Counted from the stretch's first letter, positions 44,841 through 55,171 are shown. The stretch: 64,000 nucleotides of DNA from Actinacidiphila fildesensis (GCF_042652185.1 NZ_JBHSIX010000004.1), one strand, 5' to 3'. The notes: a model not told the origin generated them from the sequence alone. Made by a program: numbers and translations.

Positions 44841-45902
44841 ATGGAAGAGCCGTCCGCCGGGACCGGTACCGGGAGGCCCGGGACCGCGGCCGATGCCGAG
44901 GCCGTGATCGAGACCCGTGGTCTGACGAAGCAGTACCGGGGGACGCTCGCCGTGGACGGCCTGGACCTCACGGTGCCGCGCGGCAGCGTCTTCGGCTTTC
45001 TCGGGCCCAACGGCTCGGGCAAGACGACCACCATCCGGATGCTGATGGGCCTGATCGAGCCGACGGCCGGGACGGCCGCGGTGCTGGGCCGCCCGATGCC
45101 GCGCGCCGGGCGCACGGTGCTCCCGAAGGTCGGCGCGCTGATCGAGGGACCGGCGCTCTACGGCTTTCTGTCCGGCCGCGACAACCTGGTGCGGTACGAC
45201 TCCGCCGATCCCACGGCGGACCCCCGCACGCGCACCGCGCGGGTCGGGGACGCGCTCGACCGGGTCGGCCTGGCGGCCGCCGCGGGCAAGAAGGCGCGGG
45301 CGTACTCGCTCGGCATGAAGCAGCGGCTCGGCCTCGCGTCCGCGCTGCTGCAACCGCGCGAGCTGCTGGTGCTGGACGAGCCGACGAACGGCCTCGACCC
45401 GCAGGGAATGCGCGAGATCCGGTCCCTGATCAGGGAGTTGGCGGCAGACGGCACGACCGTGTTCCTCTCCTCGCATCTGCTCGACGAGATCGAGCAGGTG
45501 TGCTCGCACGTCGCCGTCATGGCACGCGGCCGGCTCATCACCCAGGGGACCGTCGCGGAACTGGCGGCCGGCACGCGCGGCCGGCTCGCCGTGACGACCC
45601 CCGATCCGGCGGACGCGGTACGGATTCTCAAGGAGCACGGCGTGACAGATCTGATCGTCCTGGACGACAAGGTCACCGGCGAGCTGCCGCCCGACCCGCC
45701 GGACGCCCCCGATCCGTCCGATCCGTCCGATCCGTCAGCGCCGTCCGAAGCGGCGGCACCGGCCGGACCGCTGGACCTCGCGGACCTCAACGCGGCCCTG
45801 GTGGCCGCCGGGGTGCGGGTCCGCGGCTTCGGAGTCGAACGGGCCTCGCTGGAGGACGCGTTCGTGGCACTGACCGGGGAGGGCTTCGATGTCGCGGGCT
45901 GA
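44841..45902 (+). CDS. ABC-2 transporter ATP-binding protein
   Basis: The 353-residue ATPase of the BcrA/NatA class has Walker A GPNGSGKTT, Walker B LLVLDEPTNGLDP and the H-loop in LSSHLL. The signature reads YSLGMKQRL, the divergent form common in this class. Near residue 285 a low-complexity linker of DP/SDP repeats separates the ATPase from a C-terminal domain ending ERASLEDAFVALTGEGFDV. The ATG at 44841 has AGAGGAAG upstream. It overlaps the permease gene by 14 nt. Confidence 0.93.
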   Translation: MEEPSAGTGTGRPGTAADAEAVIETRGLTKQYRGTLAVDGLDLTVPRGSVFGFLGPNGSGKTTTIRMLMGLIEPTAGTAAVLGRPMPRAGRTVLPKVGALIEGPALYGFLSGRDNLVRYDSADPTADPRTRTARVGDALDRVGLAAAAGKKARAYSLGMKQRLGLASALLQPRELLVLDEPTNGLDPQGMREIRSLIRELAADGTTVFLSSHLLDEIEQVCSHVAVMARGRLITQGTVAELAAGTRGRLAVTTPDPADAVRILKEHGVTDLIVLDDKVTGELPPDPPDAPDPSDPSDPSAPSEAAAPAGPLDLADLNAALVAAGVRVRGFGVERASLEDAFVALTGEGFDVAG

Positions 45903-46788
45903 GGCCGGAACGGTCCCCGTCGTCCGCCCGCTGAGCAGCGCCCTCTGGTCGCTGGGGCTGTTCCGCAGCGAGCTGACGATCGTCTTCCGCCGCTGGCGGA
46001 CCGTGGCGCTGCTGGCGGTGCTCGCCGGCGTGCCGCTGCTGGTCGGTATCGCGGTGAAGATCGAGACCCGCAACGGCGGTTCGGCCGGCAGAGGCGGCGG
46101 CGGGGGAGACGGCGCCGGTCCTGCGTTCATCTCGCAGGTCAGCAACAACGGCCTGTTCCTGAGCTTCGCCTCGCTCGCCGCGACCCTCCCGGTCTTCCTC
46201 CCGATGGCGGTCGGCGTGATCGCCGGTGACTCCGTCGCCGGCGAGGCGAACTCCGGCACGCTGCGCTATCTGCTGGTGGCCCCCGCCGGCCGGACCCGGC
46301 TGCTGCTCGCCAAGTTCACCGCCGTGGCCGCCTTCTGCGCGGTGGCGACGCTGGTCGTGGCGGGCGCGGCACTGGCGGTCGGCGCGGCGCTCTTCCCGCT
46401 GGGGGACGTGACGCTGCTGTCGGGCACGACCATCTCGTTCTCCGACGGCCTGGTGCGCGCCCTGATGATCGCGGCGCTGGTCGCGGCCTCGCTGGTGGGC
46501 GTCGCCGCGATCGGGCTGTTCATCTCGACCCTCACCAACAGCGGTATCGGCGCGATGGCGGCGACGGTGGGCCTGGTGATCACCGTGCAGATCGTGGACA
46601 CGATCCCGCAGCTGCACGTCGTCCAGCCGTATCTCTTCCCGCACTACTGGCTGAGCTTCGCGGATGTCCTGCGGGCCCCGGTCTACTGGGACGACATCGT
46701 CAAGAATCTCGGTCTGCAGGCGCTGTACGCGGCGGTGTTCGGCTCCGCCGCGTGGGCGCGGTTCACCTCGCGGGACATCAGCGCGTGA
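45889..46788 (+). CDS. ABC-2 type transporter permease
   Basis: The 299-residue permease has six membrane helices: TVALLAVLAGVPLLVGI, then a Gly-rich loop, then GLFLSFASLAATLPVFLPMAVGVIAGDSVAGEANSGTLRYLLVAP and later helices ending in YAAVFGSAAWARF. The SGTLRYLL segment is typical of the ABC-2 family. It is coupled to the ATPase (14-nt overlap). The substrate is unknown; bacitracin-like resistance or lipid export are options. Confidence 0.92.
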   Translation: MSRAEAGTVPVVRPLSSALWSLGLFRSELTIVFRRWRTVALLAVLAGVPLLVGIAVKIETRNGGSAGRGGGGGDGAGPAFISQVSNNGLFLSFASLAATLPVFLPMAVGVIAGDSVAGEANSGTLRYLLVAPAGRTRLLLAKFTAVAAFCAVATLVVAGAALAVGAALFPLGDVTLLSGTTISFSDGLVRALMIAALVAASLVGVAAIGLFISTLTNSGIGAMAATVGLVITVQIVDTIPQLHVVQPYLFPHYWLSFADVLRAPVYWDDIVKNLGLQALYAAVFGSAAWARFTSRDISA

Positions 46789-46845
46789 ACCTCGGCGCGT
46801 GAAGCGGGCCGCCCCGTGCGGCATCCGCTTCCCGCCGAAGCACCG

Positions 46846-47409
46846 TCATTCCGCGAAGAACTCCTTCGCCCGGCCGAGCGCCGCGGTGTCCTTCAGTACG
46901 TCGCCGGGCTCGCTGCCGTTGCCCGTCAGCACGCCGCCCCACTCCATCCTCAGGTAGTTCGCCGTCTTCTCCAGCGTGCCCGCGAGGGCGTCGGCGTCGG
47001 CGGGGTCCTGCCCCGCCAGGGCCGTGATGCCCCAGAGCTTCCGTCCGGCCATCCGGGGCTTGAAGTCCACGCCCGGTACGCGCATCCAGCCCGACCAGTG
47101 GTCGAGGTAGCGCTTGGTGGCGGTCGAGACGCTGTACCAGTAGAGCGGCGAGGCGATCACGAGGTCGGTCGCGCCGAGGGTGGCGTCCAGCAGGACCTTG
47201 CCGTGGCCGGTGGGCGCGGGGTAGCGGCCGTCGCCCTCGTGGCGCAGATCCTCGAAGTCCGACAGCGGCAGATCCGTCAGCCGCAGCCACTGCTGCTCGG
47301 CGCCGGGGGGCAGTTGCTCTGCGGCGTGCCGCGCCAGGAGCTCGGTGTTGCCGTCCGCGCGAGGGCTGCCGAGAAGGAAGAGGAACGTCCGCTGAGTGTG
47401 CATACGCAT
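46846..47409 (-). CDS. NADPH-dependent FMN reductase / flavodoxin-fold oxidoreductase
   Basis: The 187-residue flavodoxin-fold enzyme has the phosphate-binding loop LLGSPRADGNTELLA, the active-site PLYWYSVSTATKRYLDHWSG and the second flavin loop near GITALAGQDP. It probably reduces FMN or quinones with NAD(P)H. Two in-frame ATGs (47409 and 47403) are possible starts. It is convergent with the ABC permease gene. Confidence 0.9.
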   Translation of the reverse strand: MRMHTQRTFLFLLGSPRADGNTELLARHAAEQLPPGAEQQWLRLTDLPLSDFEDLRHEGDGRYPAPTGHGKVLLDATLGATDLVIASPLYWYSVSTATKRYLDHWSGWMRVPGVDFKPRMAGRKLWGITALAGQDPADADALAGTLEKTANYLRMEWGGVLTGNGSEPGDVLKDTAALGRAKEFFAE

Positions 47410-47876
47410 TTATTGCACGCGCATGTAATTCTCGTCAAGGCCGTTCGGTCGTAGCGCGTCGAGGCCGGTCGGGATGGGTCGGCGCGGAGGCGGAACGAGG
47501 CGGGAAGGGGTGAGGCGTTGGGCTGCGGCCCGCAGATGCTGTCATCTGCGGGCCGCTGAACGTGACCCTGCCGCTGAGTTGCGGTGGTCTTCGTGGCGAC
47601 CCGGAGTCGGCGGACTGGACAGGTAGTGATCAATCGCCCGGGAGGCGCATCCATTCCTTCACATGCTAGTGGGATGTACCAGACATTTGTAACCAATCGC
47701 CATGTCGCTGACGACGGTATCCGGTTGATGGCCACTCGACTGGCTCAGCACGCCGAAGGTGCCGGAATCCGGTGGGAAGCGTCAGCGGGTTCGCCGGGCC
47801 GCCAGCGAGCGCAGCGCGTCGTACGCGCGCTGGATGAATGTGCTGTTCATGGCGGGAGCGGTGTATCGCCATCGCG
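47410..47876. other. Intergenic 0.47 kb without recognised gene
   Basis: Apart from a perfect hairpin at 47525-47556, nothing convincing is coded here on either strand. Short frames near 47600-47750 lack ribosome sites and recognisable motifs. The region is a possible remnant bordering the truncated DUF6895 gene. Confidence 0.45.
47525..47556. terminator. Perfect 14-bp hairpin
   Basis: GCGGCCCGCAGATG and CATCTGCGGGCCGC pair fully around a CTGT loop. The position fits termination of leftward transcription from the DUF6895/methyltransferase side before the FMN reductase gene. Confidence 0.75.
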
Positions 47877-48626
47877 TCACGGCCGGGCCGGAGCGCCGTC
47901 GGCCTCGGGAGAACCGCCGCCGGAACCGCCGTCGAGGGTGCGGGAGGGTGCCAGGGTGCCGGCGATCGCGGCGACGACCGCCGTGTGCTGCTGGTCCGCG
48001 AACCCGTCGTCGGGGTCGTCGGAGACGGCGGACGTGTCGCGTGGCGCCAGGCCGTCCTCGTGCTGGATGCCGGCCATCAGCTCCCAGGTCCCCGGATCGA
48101 GGTACGGCTCCTTCGGACAGCTGCCGACGATCATCAGCTCGCCCATCAGGTCCCACTCGCCGACCTCGGCCCAGATGTCGATCCAGGCCGGGAGCCACGC
48201 GGCGAGATAGTCGCCGATGTCGTCCGGGAGGTCCTCCGGCCGGCGGCCCCGGTCGGTCGCATGGAAGACCGTGTGCGTCATGCTGTAGCCGGTCATCCAG
48301 TCGATGAGCCAGGGTTCCGGAGTGTTCCCGAGCCAGGTGGCGCGGATCAACTCCTCCCGGTCGCCCGCCCGTCCGGTGCCTTCGAGGCCGGCGACGCGCA
48401 CCGCGTTGGCGACGGCGAGGGCGCGGTTGGGATGGTGCTCCACGTTGCGCACCGACCGCAATCCGGTGACGTGCCGGAGCAGTTGCTGCATCGGCTCATG
48501 GCGGTAGCCGCCGCGGGCGAGGTGCGCGTACGTCTCCAGCGAGTCCGTCATGAGCGGGTAGCGCAGCAACCGCGCGTAGAGCGGGTCTCCCTCGCCGAAC
48601 TGCCCCCAGGCGTGGAGGCGTCGGCG
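47877..48626 (-). pseudogene. DUF6895 family protein, 5'-truncated
   Basis: The frame is open from just after the methyltransferase stop (48627) to 47877 and reads as DUF6895 throughout: WGQFGEGDPLYARLLRYPLMTDSLETYAHLARGGYRH, then PEPWLIDWMTGYSMTHTVFHATD, then LPAWIDIWAEVGEWDLMGELMIVGSCP. The first possible start is a TTG at 48569, giving 230 residues. Relatives I recall have an extra N-terminal region of about 70 residues that is absent here. The gene is therefore truncated exactly where the next gene ends. The function of the family is unknown. Confidence 0.72.
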
Positions 48627-49388
48627 TCAGGAGCTTTTGCGTGCTTCGATGAGGAAACGAGTGGTATGAGCGACGAATGAACCGTCCGTCCGGATCTGCT
48701 CGTCCAGGGCCTTCAGCTCGGTCCGGTACTGCTCGACGGTGAAGCCCGGGACCATCCAGATGACCTTCCGGAGGAAGTAGATCACCGCGCCGATGTCGTG
48801 GAACTCGGTGCGCAGCGTCTCCATCCGCAGATCGAGGACCTCCAGCCCGGCGGCCTCGGCCGCGGTCCGGGCGTCGTCCGGATGCCGCCCGCGCTTTACC
48901 TCGGCGGGCAGCGGGCCCAGGAAGTACTCGACGAGCTCGAACACGCTCGCGGGGCCGACCTGCTGCGAGAAGTACGTTCCGCCGGGCCGCAGTACCCGCG
49001 CGATCTCGGTCCACCACGTGGTCACCGGATGGCGGCTCACCACCAGGTCGAACGCCGCGTCGCCGAACGGCAGCGGCGGCTCGTCCTCGTCGGCGACGAC
49101 GACCGCCCCGAGCGGATGCAGCAGCGCGGTGGCCTTGGCGACGTTCGGCGGCCAGGACTCCGTGGCGACGGTCAGCGCCGGAAGCCGCGGCACCCCGGCG
49201 AGCACTTCTCCGCCCCCGGTCTGGATGTCCAGCGCCGCGGTGGACCGTGCCATCCGCTCGCCCATGGCCCGCGCGTAGCCCCAGGAGGGCCGTTCCTCGC
49301 TCGCCCGCCCGTCGAGCCAGGAGAAGTCCCAGCCGTCGACGGACACGGTCTCGGCCTCGGCCACCAGTTCCTCGAAGCTGCGCATCAT
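48627..49388 (-). CDS. SAM-dependent methyltransferase
   Basis: The 253-residue class I methyltransferase has the SAM-binding motif ALDIQTGGGEVLAG, the acidic loop VVADEDEPPLPFGDAAFDLVVSRHP and the post-motif VLRPGGTYFSQQVG. The start is one of two adjacent ATGs (49388 and 49385) after GGGTTGGGGG. The substrate is unknown. Its stop codon is in the same frame as the truncated DUF6895 gene that follows, as if the two had been joined by a deletion. Confidence 0.88.
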   Translation of the reverse strand: MMRSFEELVAEAETVSVDGWDFSWLDGRASEERPSWGYARAMGERMARSTAALDIQTGGGEVLAGVPRLPALTVATESWPPNVAKATALLHPLGAVVVADEDEPPLPFGDAAFDLVVSRHPVTTWWTEIARVLRPGGTYFSQQVGPASVFELVEYFLGPLPAEVKRGRHPDDARTAAEAAGLEVLDLRMETLRTEFHDIGAVIYFLRKVIWMVPGFTVEQYRTELKALDEQIRTDGSFVAHTTRFLIEARKSS

Positions 49389-49450
49389 GCCCCCAACCCT
49401 GGCATCGCGTCCCGGCCCGGGCCAGCGGATTTCCGGGGGCGCAGGGCGGC

Positions 49451-50398
49451 TTACGCCGGGGCTGTTGCCTTCGCGGCCATCGCCGTCGCGGCGTCGCGGG
49501 CCGCGGTGCGGGTGCGGTGGGCGTTGTGTAGGGCGTCCCAGGTGAGGAGGGCGAGGGCACCCCAGACGAGGGCGAACCCGGCCCAGCGCTCGGGGGGCAT
49601 GGCCTCGTGGAAGTAGACCAGCCCGAGGAGGAACTGGAAGACCGGAGCGAGGTACTGCAGCAGCCCGATGGTGCTGAGCGGGAGGCGGATGGCGGCGGCG
49701 CCGAAGGCGATGAGGGGGCCGGCGGTGACGAGGCCGCAGGCCATGAGAAGAGCGGCGTGGCCGGGGCCCTCGCCGGTGAAAGTGGCGTTGCCCTGGGCGC
49801 CGAGGAAGATCAGATAGCCGAGCGCGGGCAGGAACTGCACGGAGGTCTCGGCGGCCAGCGACTCCAGCCCGCCCATGCCGACCTTCTTCTTGATGAAGCC
49901 GTAGGTGGCGAACGAGAAGGCGAGGGTGAGGGCGATCCACGGCAGCCGCCCGTACCCGATGGCCAGGACGAGGACGGCGGCGACGCCGATGCCGACCGCG
50001 GTCCACTGCAGCGGCCGCAGCCGTTCGCGCAGCACCAGGACGCCGATGGCGATGGTGACCAGCGGATTGATGAAGTAGCCGAGCGAGGTCTCGACGACAT
50101 GGCCGGAGTTGACGCCCCAGATGTACAGGCCCCAGTTGACGGAGACCACGGTGGCGGCGACCGCGAGCAGGCCGAGCCGTTTGGGCTGCCGCAGCAGCTC
50201 GGGTATCCAGGCCCAGCGGCGCATGACCAGCAGGATCACCGCGACGACGGCGAGCGACCAGACCATCCGGTGGGCGAGGATCTCCAGCGCTCCGGCGGGC
50301 TTGAGGAGCGGCCAGAAGAGCGGGAAGGTGCCCCAGAGCCCGTAGGCGCCGAATCCGTACGCAAGGCCCGCGCGGTGCTCGTTCACTGGTGGCGACAA
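49451..50398 (-). CDS. rarD: EamA/RarD-type drug-metabolite transporter
   Basis: The protein has ten helices, about 315 residues, and RarD hallmarks: GFGAYGLWGTFPLFWPLLKPAGALEILAHRMVWSL near the N-terminus, NWGLYIWGVNSGHVVETSLGYFINPL, and LLQYLAPVFQFLLGL. I prefer the TTG at 50398 because GAGGAG lies 6 nt upstream. GTG alternatives at 50386 and 50452 have poorer sites, and 50452 lies inside a large palindrome. RarD proteins are implicated in chloramphenicol resistance in some bacteria; the physiological substrate is unknown. Confidence 0.9.
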   Translation of the reverse strand: MSPPVNEHRAGLAYGFGAYGLWGTFPLFWPLLKPAGALEILAHRMVWSLAVVAVILLVMRRWAWIPELLRQPKRLGLLAVAATVVSVNWGLYIWGVNSGHVVETSLGYFINPLVTIAIGVLVLRERLRPLQWTAVGIGVAAVLVLAIGYGRLPWIALTLAFSFATYGFIKKKVGMGGLESLAAETSVQFLPALGYLIFLGAQGNATFTGEGPGHAALLMACGLVTAGPLIAFGAAAIRLPLSTIGLLQYLAPVFQFLLGLVYFHEAMPPERWAGFALVWGALALLTWDALHNAHRTRTAARDAATAMAAKATAPA

Positions 50399-50444
50399 CG
50401 GATGCTCCTCGGGCAGATGCCAATGCTCGAAGGTAGCGCCGTCG

Positions 50445-50494
50445 AGCCCCACCTGTCATGGCCGTCTTGCTTAACGGTCATGACAGGTGGGGCT
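50445..50494. repeat. Large perfect inverted repeat between NmrA-type gene and rarD
   Basis: AGCCCCACCTGTCATG (50445-50460) is perfectly complementary to the arm at 50479-50494, with further CCGT/ACGG pairing inside the 18-nt loop. GCTTAACGG also occurs twice (50469-50477 and 50492-50500). It could be a terminator of the upstream gene, an attenuator for rarD, or an operator. Confidence 0.8.
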
Positions 50495-50548
50495 TAACGG
50501 ATGCCGGACCAGGATCCGCAGGTCGGAGCGGTAGGGCCGGCGGGCGGG

Positions 50549-51406
50549 TCAGACCTTCAGTGCCTCGGCGAGCGTCACCGTGAACGGGGTGGTCGGGCGG
50601 CCGATCAGCCGGGCCAGGTCGCCGGTGGCGATGGCGAGCCGGCCGCGCGCGATCGCGTCGTCCACGTCGGCGAAGATCTCGGCGAAGTCCGCGGGCATGC
50701 CCGTGCCGGTCAGCAGCGCGCGGAAGTCCTCGGTGGGCAGGTCGGTGTAGACGACCTCCTTGCCGGAGTGCTTCGCCACTTCGGCGGCGTACTCGCCCAG
50801 CGTCCAGGCGGTGTCGCCGCTCAGCTCGTAGGCGGTGTTCTCGTGGCCGTCCCCGGCCAGCACGACAGCGGCCGCGGCGGCGTAGTCCTGGCGGGCCGCG
50901 CTGGCGACCCGGCCCTCGCGGGCGCTGCCGACGACGGCGCCGTGCTCCAGCACCGTGGCGAGCCGGCTCGTGTAGTTCTCGGTGTACCAACCGTTGCGCA
51001 GGAACGTGTACGGCAGCCCGGACGCGAGGATCAGCTGCTCCGTCTCACGGTGGGCGGAGGCGAGCAGGAAGTCCGCCTCGGGCCCGCCGAGTATGCCGGT
51101 GTAGGCGAGCCGGGCCACCCCGGCCTCCTTGGCGGCATCGATCACCGCGGTGTGCTGCGCCACCCGGCCGTGCAGATCGTTGCTGGAGATCAGCAGCACC
51201 GTGTCACCGGGGTGGAGGGCGGCCTTGAGCGTCTCCGGGCTGCTGTAGTCGGCGATCCGCAGCTCCACGCCGCGGGCGGCGAGGTCGGCGGCCTTGTCCG
51301 CGTCGCGCACCACGGCGGCGATGCGGTCGGCGGGCACGCGCTCCAGCAGCTCGTCGATGACGAGGCGGCCGAGCTGTCCGGTGGCTCCGGTGACAACGAT
51401 GCTCAT
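50549..51406 (-). CDS. NmrA-type SDR / NAD(P)H:quinone oxidoreductase-like protein
   Basis: The 285-residue atypical short-chain dehydrogenase has the NAD(P) motif VTGATGQLGR at the N-terminus, LRIADYSSPETL, and YTGILGGPEADFLLASAHRETEQLILASGLPYTFLRNGWYTENY, matching QorB-like NmrA proteins. The usual Tyr-x3-Lys catalytic pair is absent, as expected for the group. The ATG at 51406 has GGGAG upstream. It is divergent from the HxlR regulator at 51524, its probable repressor. Confidence 0.9.
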   Translation of the reverse strand: MSIVVTGATGQLGRLVIDELLERVPADRIAAVVRDADKAADLAARGVELRIADYSSPETLKAALHPGDTVLLISSNDLHGRVAQHTAVIDAAKEAGVARLAYTGILGGPEADFLLASAHRETEQLILASGLPYTFLRNGWYTENYTSRLATVLEHGAVVGSAREGRVASAARQDYAAAAAVVLAGDGHENTAYELSGDTAWTLGEYAAEVAKHSGKEVVYTDLPTEDFRALLTGTGMPADFAEIFADVDDAIARGRLAIATGDLARLIGRPTTPFTVTLAEALKV

Positions 51407-51495
51407 GGTGAGTGCTCCCTGTAGTAACGACGTGGCCGGTGACTGCGCCGGACCGGCTGATGCACTCACCCTAGGACCTGCACTAACCAATCGAA

Positions 51496-51520
51496 AGTAC
51501 CCACTTTGAGGTAAGGTACT
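51496..51520. promoter_or_regulatory. Candidate HxlR operator
   Basis: The perfect inverted repeat AGTACC (51496-51501) and GGTACT (51515-51520), with a 13-bp spacer, sits in the divergent gap, overlapping the start region of the HxlR gene. This resembles GTACC-type HxlR/YodB operators. Confidence 0.55.
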
Positions 51521-51523
51521 GGT

Positions 51524-51940
51524 ATGAGCGTAAGTATCGAGCCCAGTGCACTGGAGCAGCTGGTCGCCAGTGGGCCCCCACGGGACGTTCCCGACGTCTT
51601 CTCGGCGGACTGCCCCTCGCGGGTGGTCCTGGAGCACGTCACCAGCCGCTGGGGCGTGCTCGTCCTCGCCGCGCTGATCGACGGGACGCACCGGTTCAGC
51701 GCCCTGCGCCGGCAGGTCGGCGGGGTGAGCGAGAAGATGCTCGCCCAGACGCTCCAGGCGCTGGAGCGTGACGGCTTCGTGCACCGCGAGGCGTACCCCG
51801 TGATCCCGCCGCGCGTCGAGTACTCCCTCACCCCGCTCGGTGAGGGCGCCGCGCGGCGCGTCTGGGAGCTCGCCTGCTGGATCGGCGGCTCACTGCCGGA
51901 CGTGTTCGAGGCGCGCGCGACGTACGACGCCGCGCGCTGA
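51524..51940 (+). CDS. HxlR-family winged-helix regulator
   Basis: The 138-residue MarR/HxlR-like regulator has the family core WGVLVLAALIDGTHRFSALRRQVGGVSEKMLAQTLQALERDGFVHRE, followed by the wing PPRVEYSLTPLGEG. The cysteine at about residue 30 (SADCPSRVVLEHV) aligns with the redox-sensing N-terminal Cys of quinone-responsive HxlR proteins such as YodB. Being divergent from an NAD(P)H:quinone-reductase-like gene, it probably senses electrophiles or quinones, by inference. Confidence 0.92.
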   Translation: MSVSIEPSALEQLVASGPPRDVPDVFSADCPSRVVLEHVTSRWGVLVLAALIDGTHRFSALRRQVGGVSEKMLAQTLQALERDGFVHREAYPVIPPRVEYSLTPLGEGAARRVWELACWIGGSLPDVFEARATYDAAR

Positions 51941-52031
51941 ACGGACCGGACCGCGAAAGGACGCCGACGAACCGGACCGCGAACGACCCCTGAACGCACC
52001 GGATCGCTGAACGCACCGGACCGCTGAACGG
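51941..52031. repeat. Degenerate GAACG-CACCGGACCGC repeats
   Basis: After the HxlR stop, units related to GAAC(G)-(G/C)ACCGGA(T/C)CGC occur about four times, including two near-identical tandem copies of CTGAACGCACCGGA(T/C)CG just before 52031. The unit length is about 18 bp. They look like replication-slippage products in a non-coding spacer. Confidence 0.6.
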
Positions 52032-52032
52032 C

Positions 52033-52075
52033 GATGCCCGCCGGGGGAGTTGTCGAACTCCCCCGGGCGGGCATC
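52033..52075. terminator. Strong bidirectional terminator between hxlR-type and korB genes
   Basis: GATGCCCGCC and GGGGGAGTT pair with AACTCCCCC and GGCGGGCATC around a GTCG loop (one internal G-G). It lies between convergent genes. Confidence 0.85.
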
Positions 52076-52140
52076 CGCGTGGACCGCTCCGTCGATGTGC
52101 CGGTGTGGCGATGTGCCGCTGTGCGGTGGTGTGCCGGTCG

Positions 52141-53233
<1,093 letters not shown>

Positions 53234-53241
<8 letters not shown>

Positions 53242-55171
53242 CTGCGCCCTCCTCCATGATGGCGTGAGCGAGCTGTTCGGCCTTGAACGGGAGGCCGGTG
53301 ACCTGGTTGTACGAGCGGGCGTCCACCAGGTACTTCGCCCGCAGCAGGTGGGCGAGCTGGCCGAGGTTCATCTCGGGGACCACCACCTTGTCGTAACGCT
53401 TCAGAACCTCTCCGAGATTCCTCGGGAACGGGTTGAGGTGGCGCAGATGGGCCTGCGCGACCTGGCCGCCGCCGGCCCGGATCCGCCGTACCGCGGCGGT
53501 GATCGGACCGTACGTCGAGCCCCAGCCGATCACCAGGGTGCGGGCGTGCGGCTGTCCGTCGACGACGCTCGGGTCGTCGACCTCCAGGTCCGGTACGTCG
53601 ATGCCGTCGATCTTCGCCTGGCGGGTGCGGACCATGAAGTCGTGGTTGGCCGGGTCGTAGGAGATGTTGCCCGTGCCGTCCTGCTTCTCGATACCGCCGA
53701 TCCGGTGTTCGAGACCGGGGGTGCCGGGTACCGCCCAGGGGCGGGCCAGCGTCTGCGGGTCGCGCTTGTACGGCCAGAACGCCTCGTCGCCGTTGTCCAG
53801 CGTGTGGTTCGGGCCGGTGGCGAACTGCACCCGCAGGTCCGGCAGTTCGTCGATGTCGGGGATCCGCCACGGCTCGCTGCCGTTGGCCAGGTAGCCGTCG
53901 GAGAGCAGGAACACCGGGGTGCGGTAGGTGAGCGCGATCCGGGCCGCCTCGATGGCGGCGTCGAAGCAGTCGGCCGCGGTGGCCGGGGCCACGATCGGCA
54001 CCGGCGCCTCGCCGTTGCGCCCGTACATCGCCTGCAGCAGGTCGGCCTGCTCGGTCTTGGTCGGCAGCCCGGTGGACGGGCCGCCGCGCTGGATCGCCAC
54101 CACCAGCAGCGGCAGTTCCAGCGACACCGCCAGCCCGATGGTCTCCGACTTCAGCGCCACACCGGGCCCCGAGGTGGTGGTGACGGCCAGCGCCCCGCCG
54201 AACGCGGCGCCCAGCGCGGCGCCGATGGCCGCGATCTCGTCCTCGGCCTGGAACGTCCGCACACCGAAGTTCTTGTGCTTCGACAGCTCGTGCAGGATGT
54301 CGGAGGCCGGGGTGATCGGGTACGAGCCCAGGTACAGCGGCAGGTCGGCCTGCTTGCTCGCGGCGACCAGGCCGTACGACAGCGCCAGGTTCCCCGAGAT
54401 GTTGCGGTAGGTGCCGGCCGGGAAGGCGGCGGAGGCCGGGGCGATCTCGTAGGAGACCGCGAAGTCCTCGGTGGTCTCCCCGAAGTTCCAGCCGGCCCGG
54501 AACGCCGCGACGTTCGCCTCGGCGATGTCGGGCTTCGTCGCGAACTTCTTCCGCAGGAACTTCTCGGTTCCCTCGGTCGGCCGGTGGTACATCCACGACA
54601 GCAGGCCCAGCGCGAACATGTTCTTCGCGCGCTCCGCGTCCTTGCGCGCCAGCCCCGAGTCCTTCAGGGCCTCCACGGTCAGGCTCGTCAGCGGCACCGG
54701 GTGGATCGCGTACGCCTCCAGCGAGCCGTCCTCCAGCGGGCTGGCCGCGTAACCGACCTTCGCCATCGCCCGCTTGGTGAACTCGTCCGTGTTGACGATG
54801 ATCTCCGCGCCGCGCGGCAGATCGGCGATGTTCGCCTTCAGCGCGGCCGGGTTCATCGCGACGAGCACGTTGGGCGCGTCGCCGGGCGTGAGGATGTCGT
54901 GATCGGCGAAGTGGAGCTGGAAACTGGACACACCCGGCAGGGTTCCCGCGGGTGCCCGGATCTCGGCGGGGAAGTTCGGCAGCGTGGAAAGGTCGTTCCC
55001 GAACGACGCCGTTTCCGAGGTGAACCGGTCACCCGTGAGCTGCATTCCGTCACCCGAGTCCCCGGCGAACCGGATGATCACCCGGTCCAGCCGCTGGACC
55101 TCCTTGGCCGGTTTGCGCTGTTCACCGAGCAGCGGCTGTCCTACGGCTGGGCTGCTGACCTGGCTGGTCAC
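53234..55171 (-). CDS. korA: 2-oxoacid:ferredoxin oxidoreductase alpha (gamma-alpha fused) subunit
   Basis: The 645-residue protein fuses the gamma domain (about 25-205, RVIIRFAGDSGDGMQLTGDRF) to the pyrimidine-binding alpha domain (about 210-645, GNLALSYGLVAASKQADLPLYLGSYPITPAS). The GTG at 55171 has a near-consensus AGGAGG 9 nt upstream; earlier in-frame codons do not. It is cotranscribed with korB (8-nt overlap). Reduced ferredoxin produced here could feed the second nuo complex encoded 4 kb away, by inference. Confidence 0.95.
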
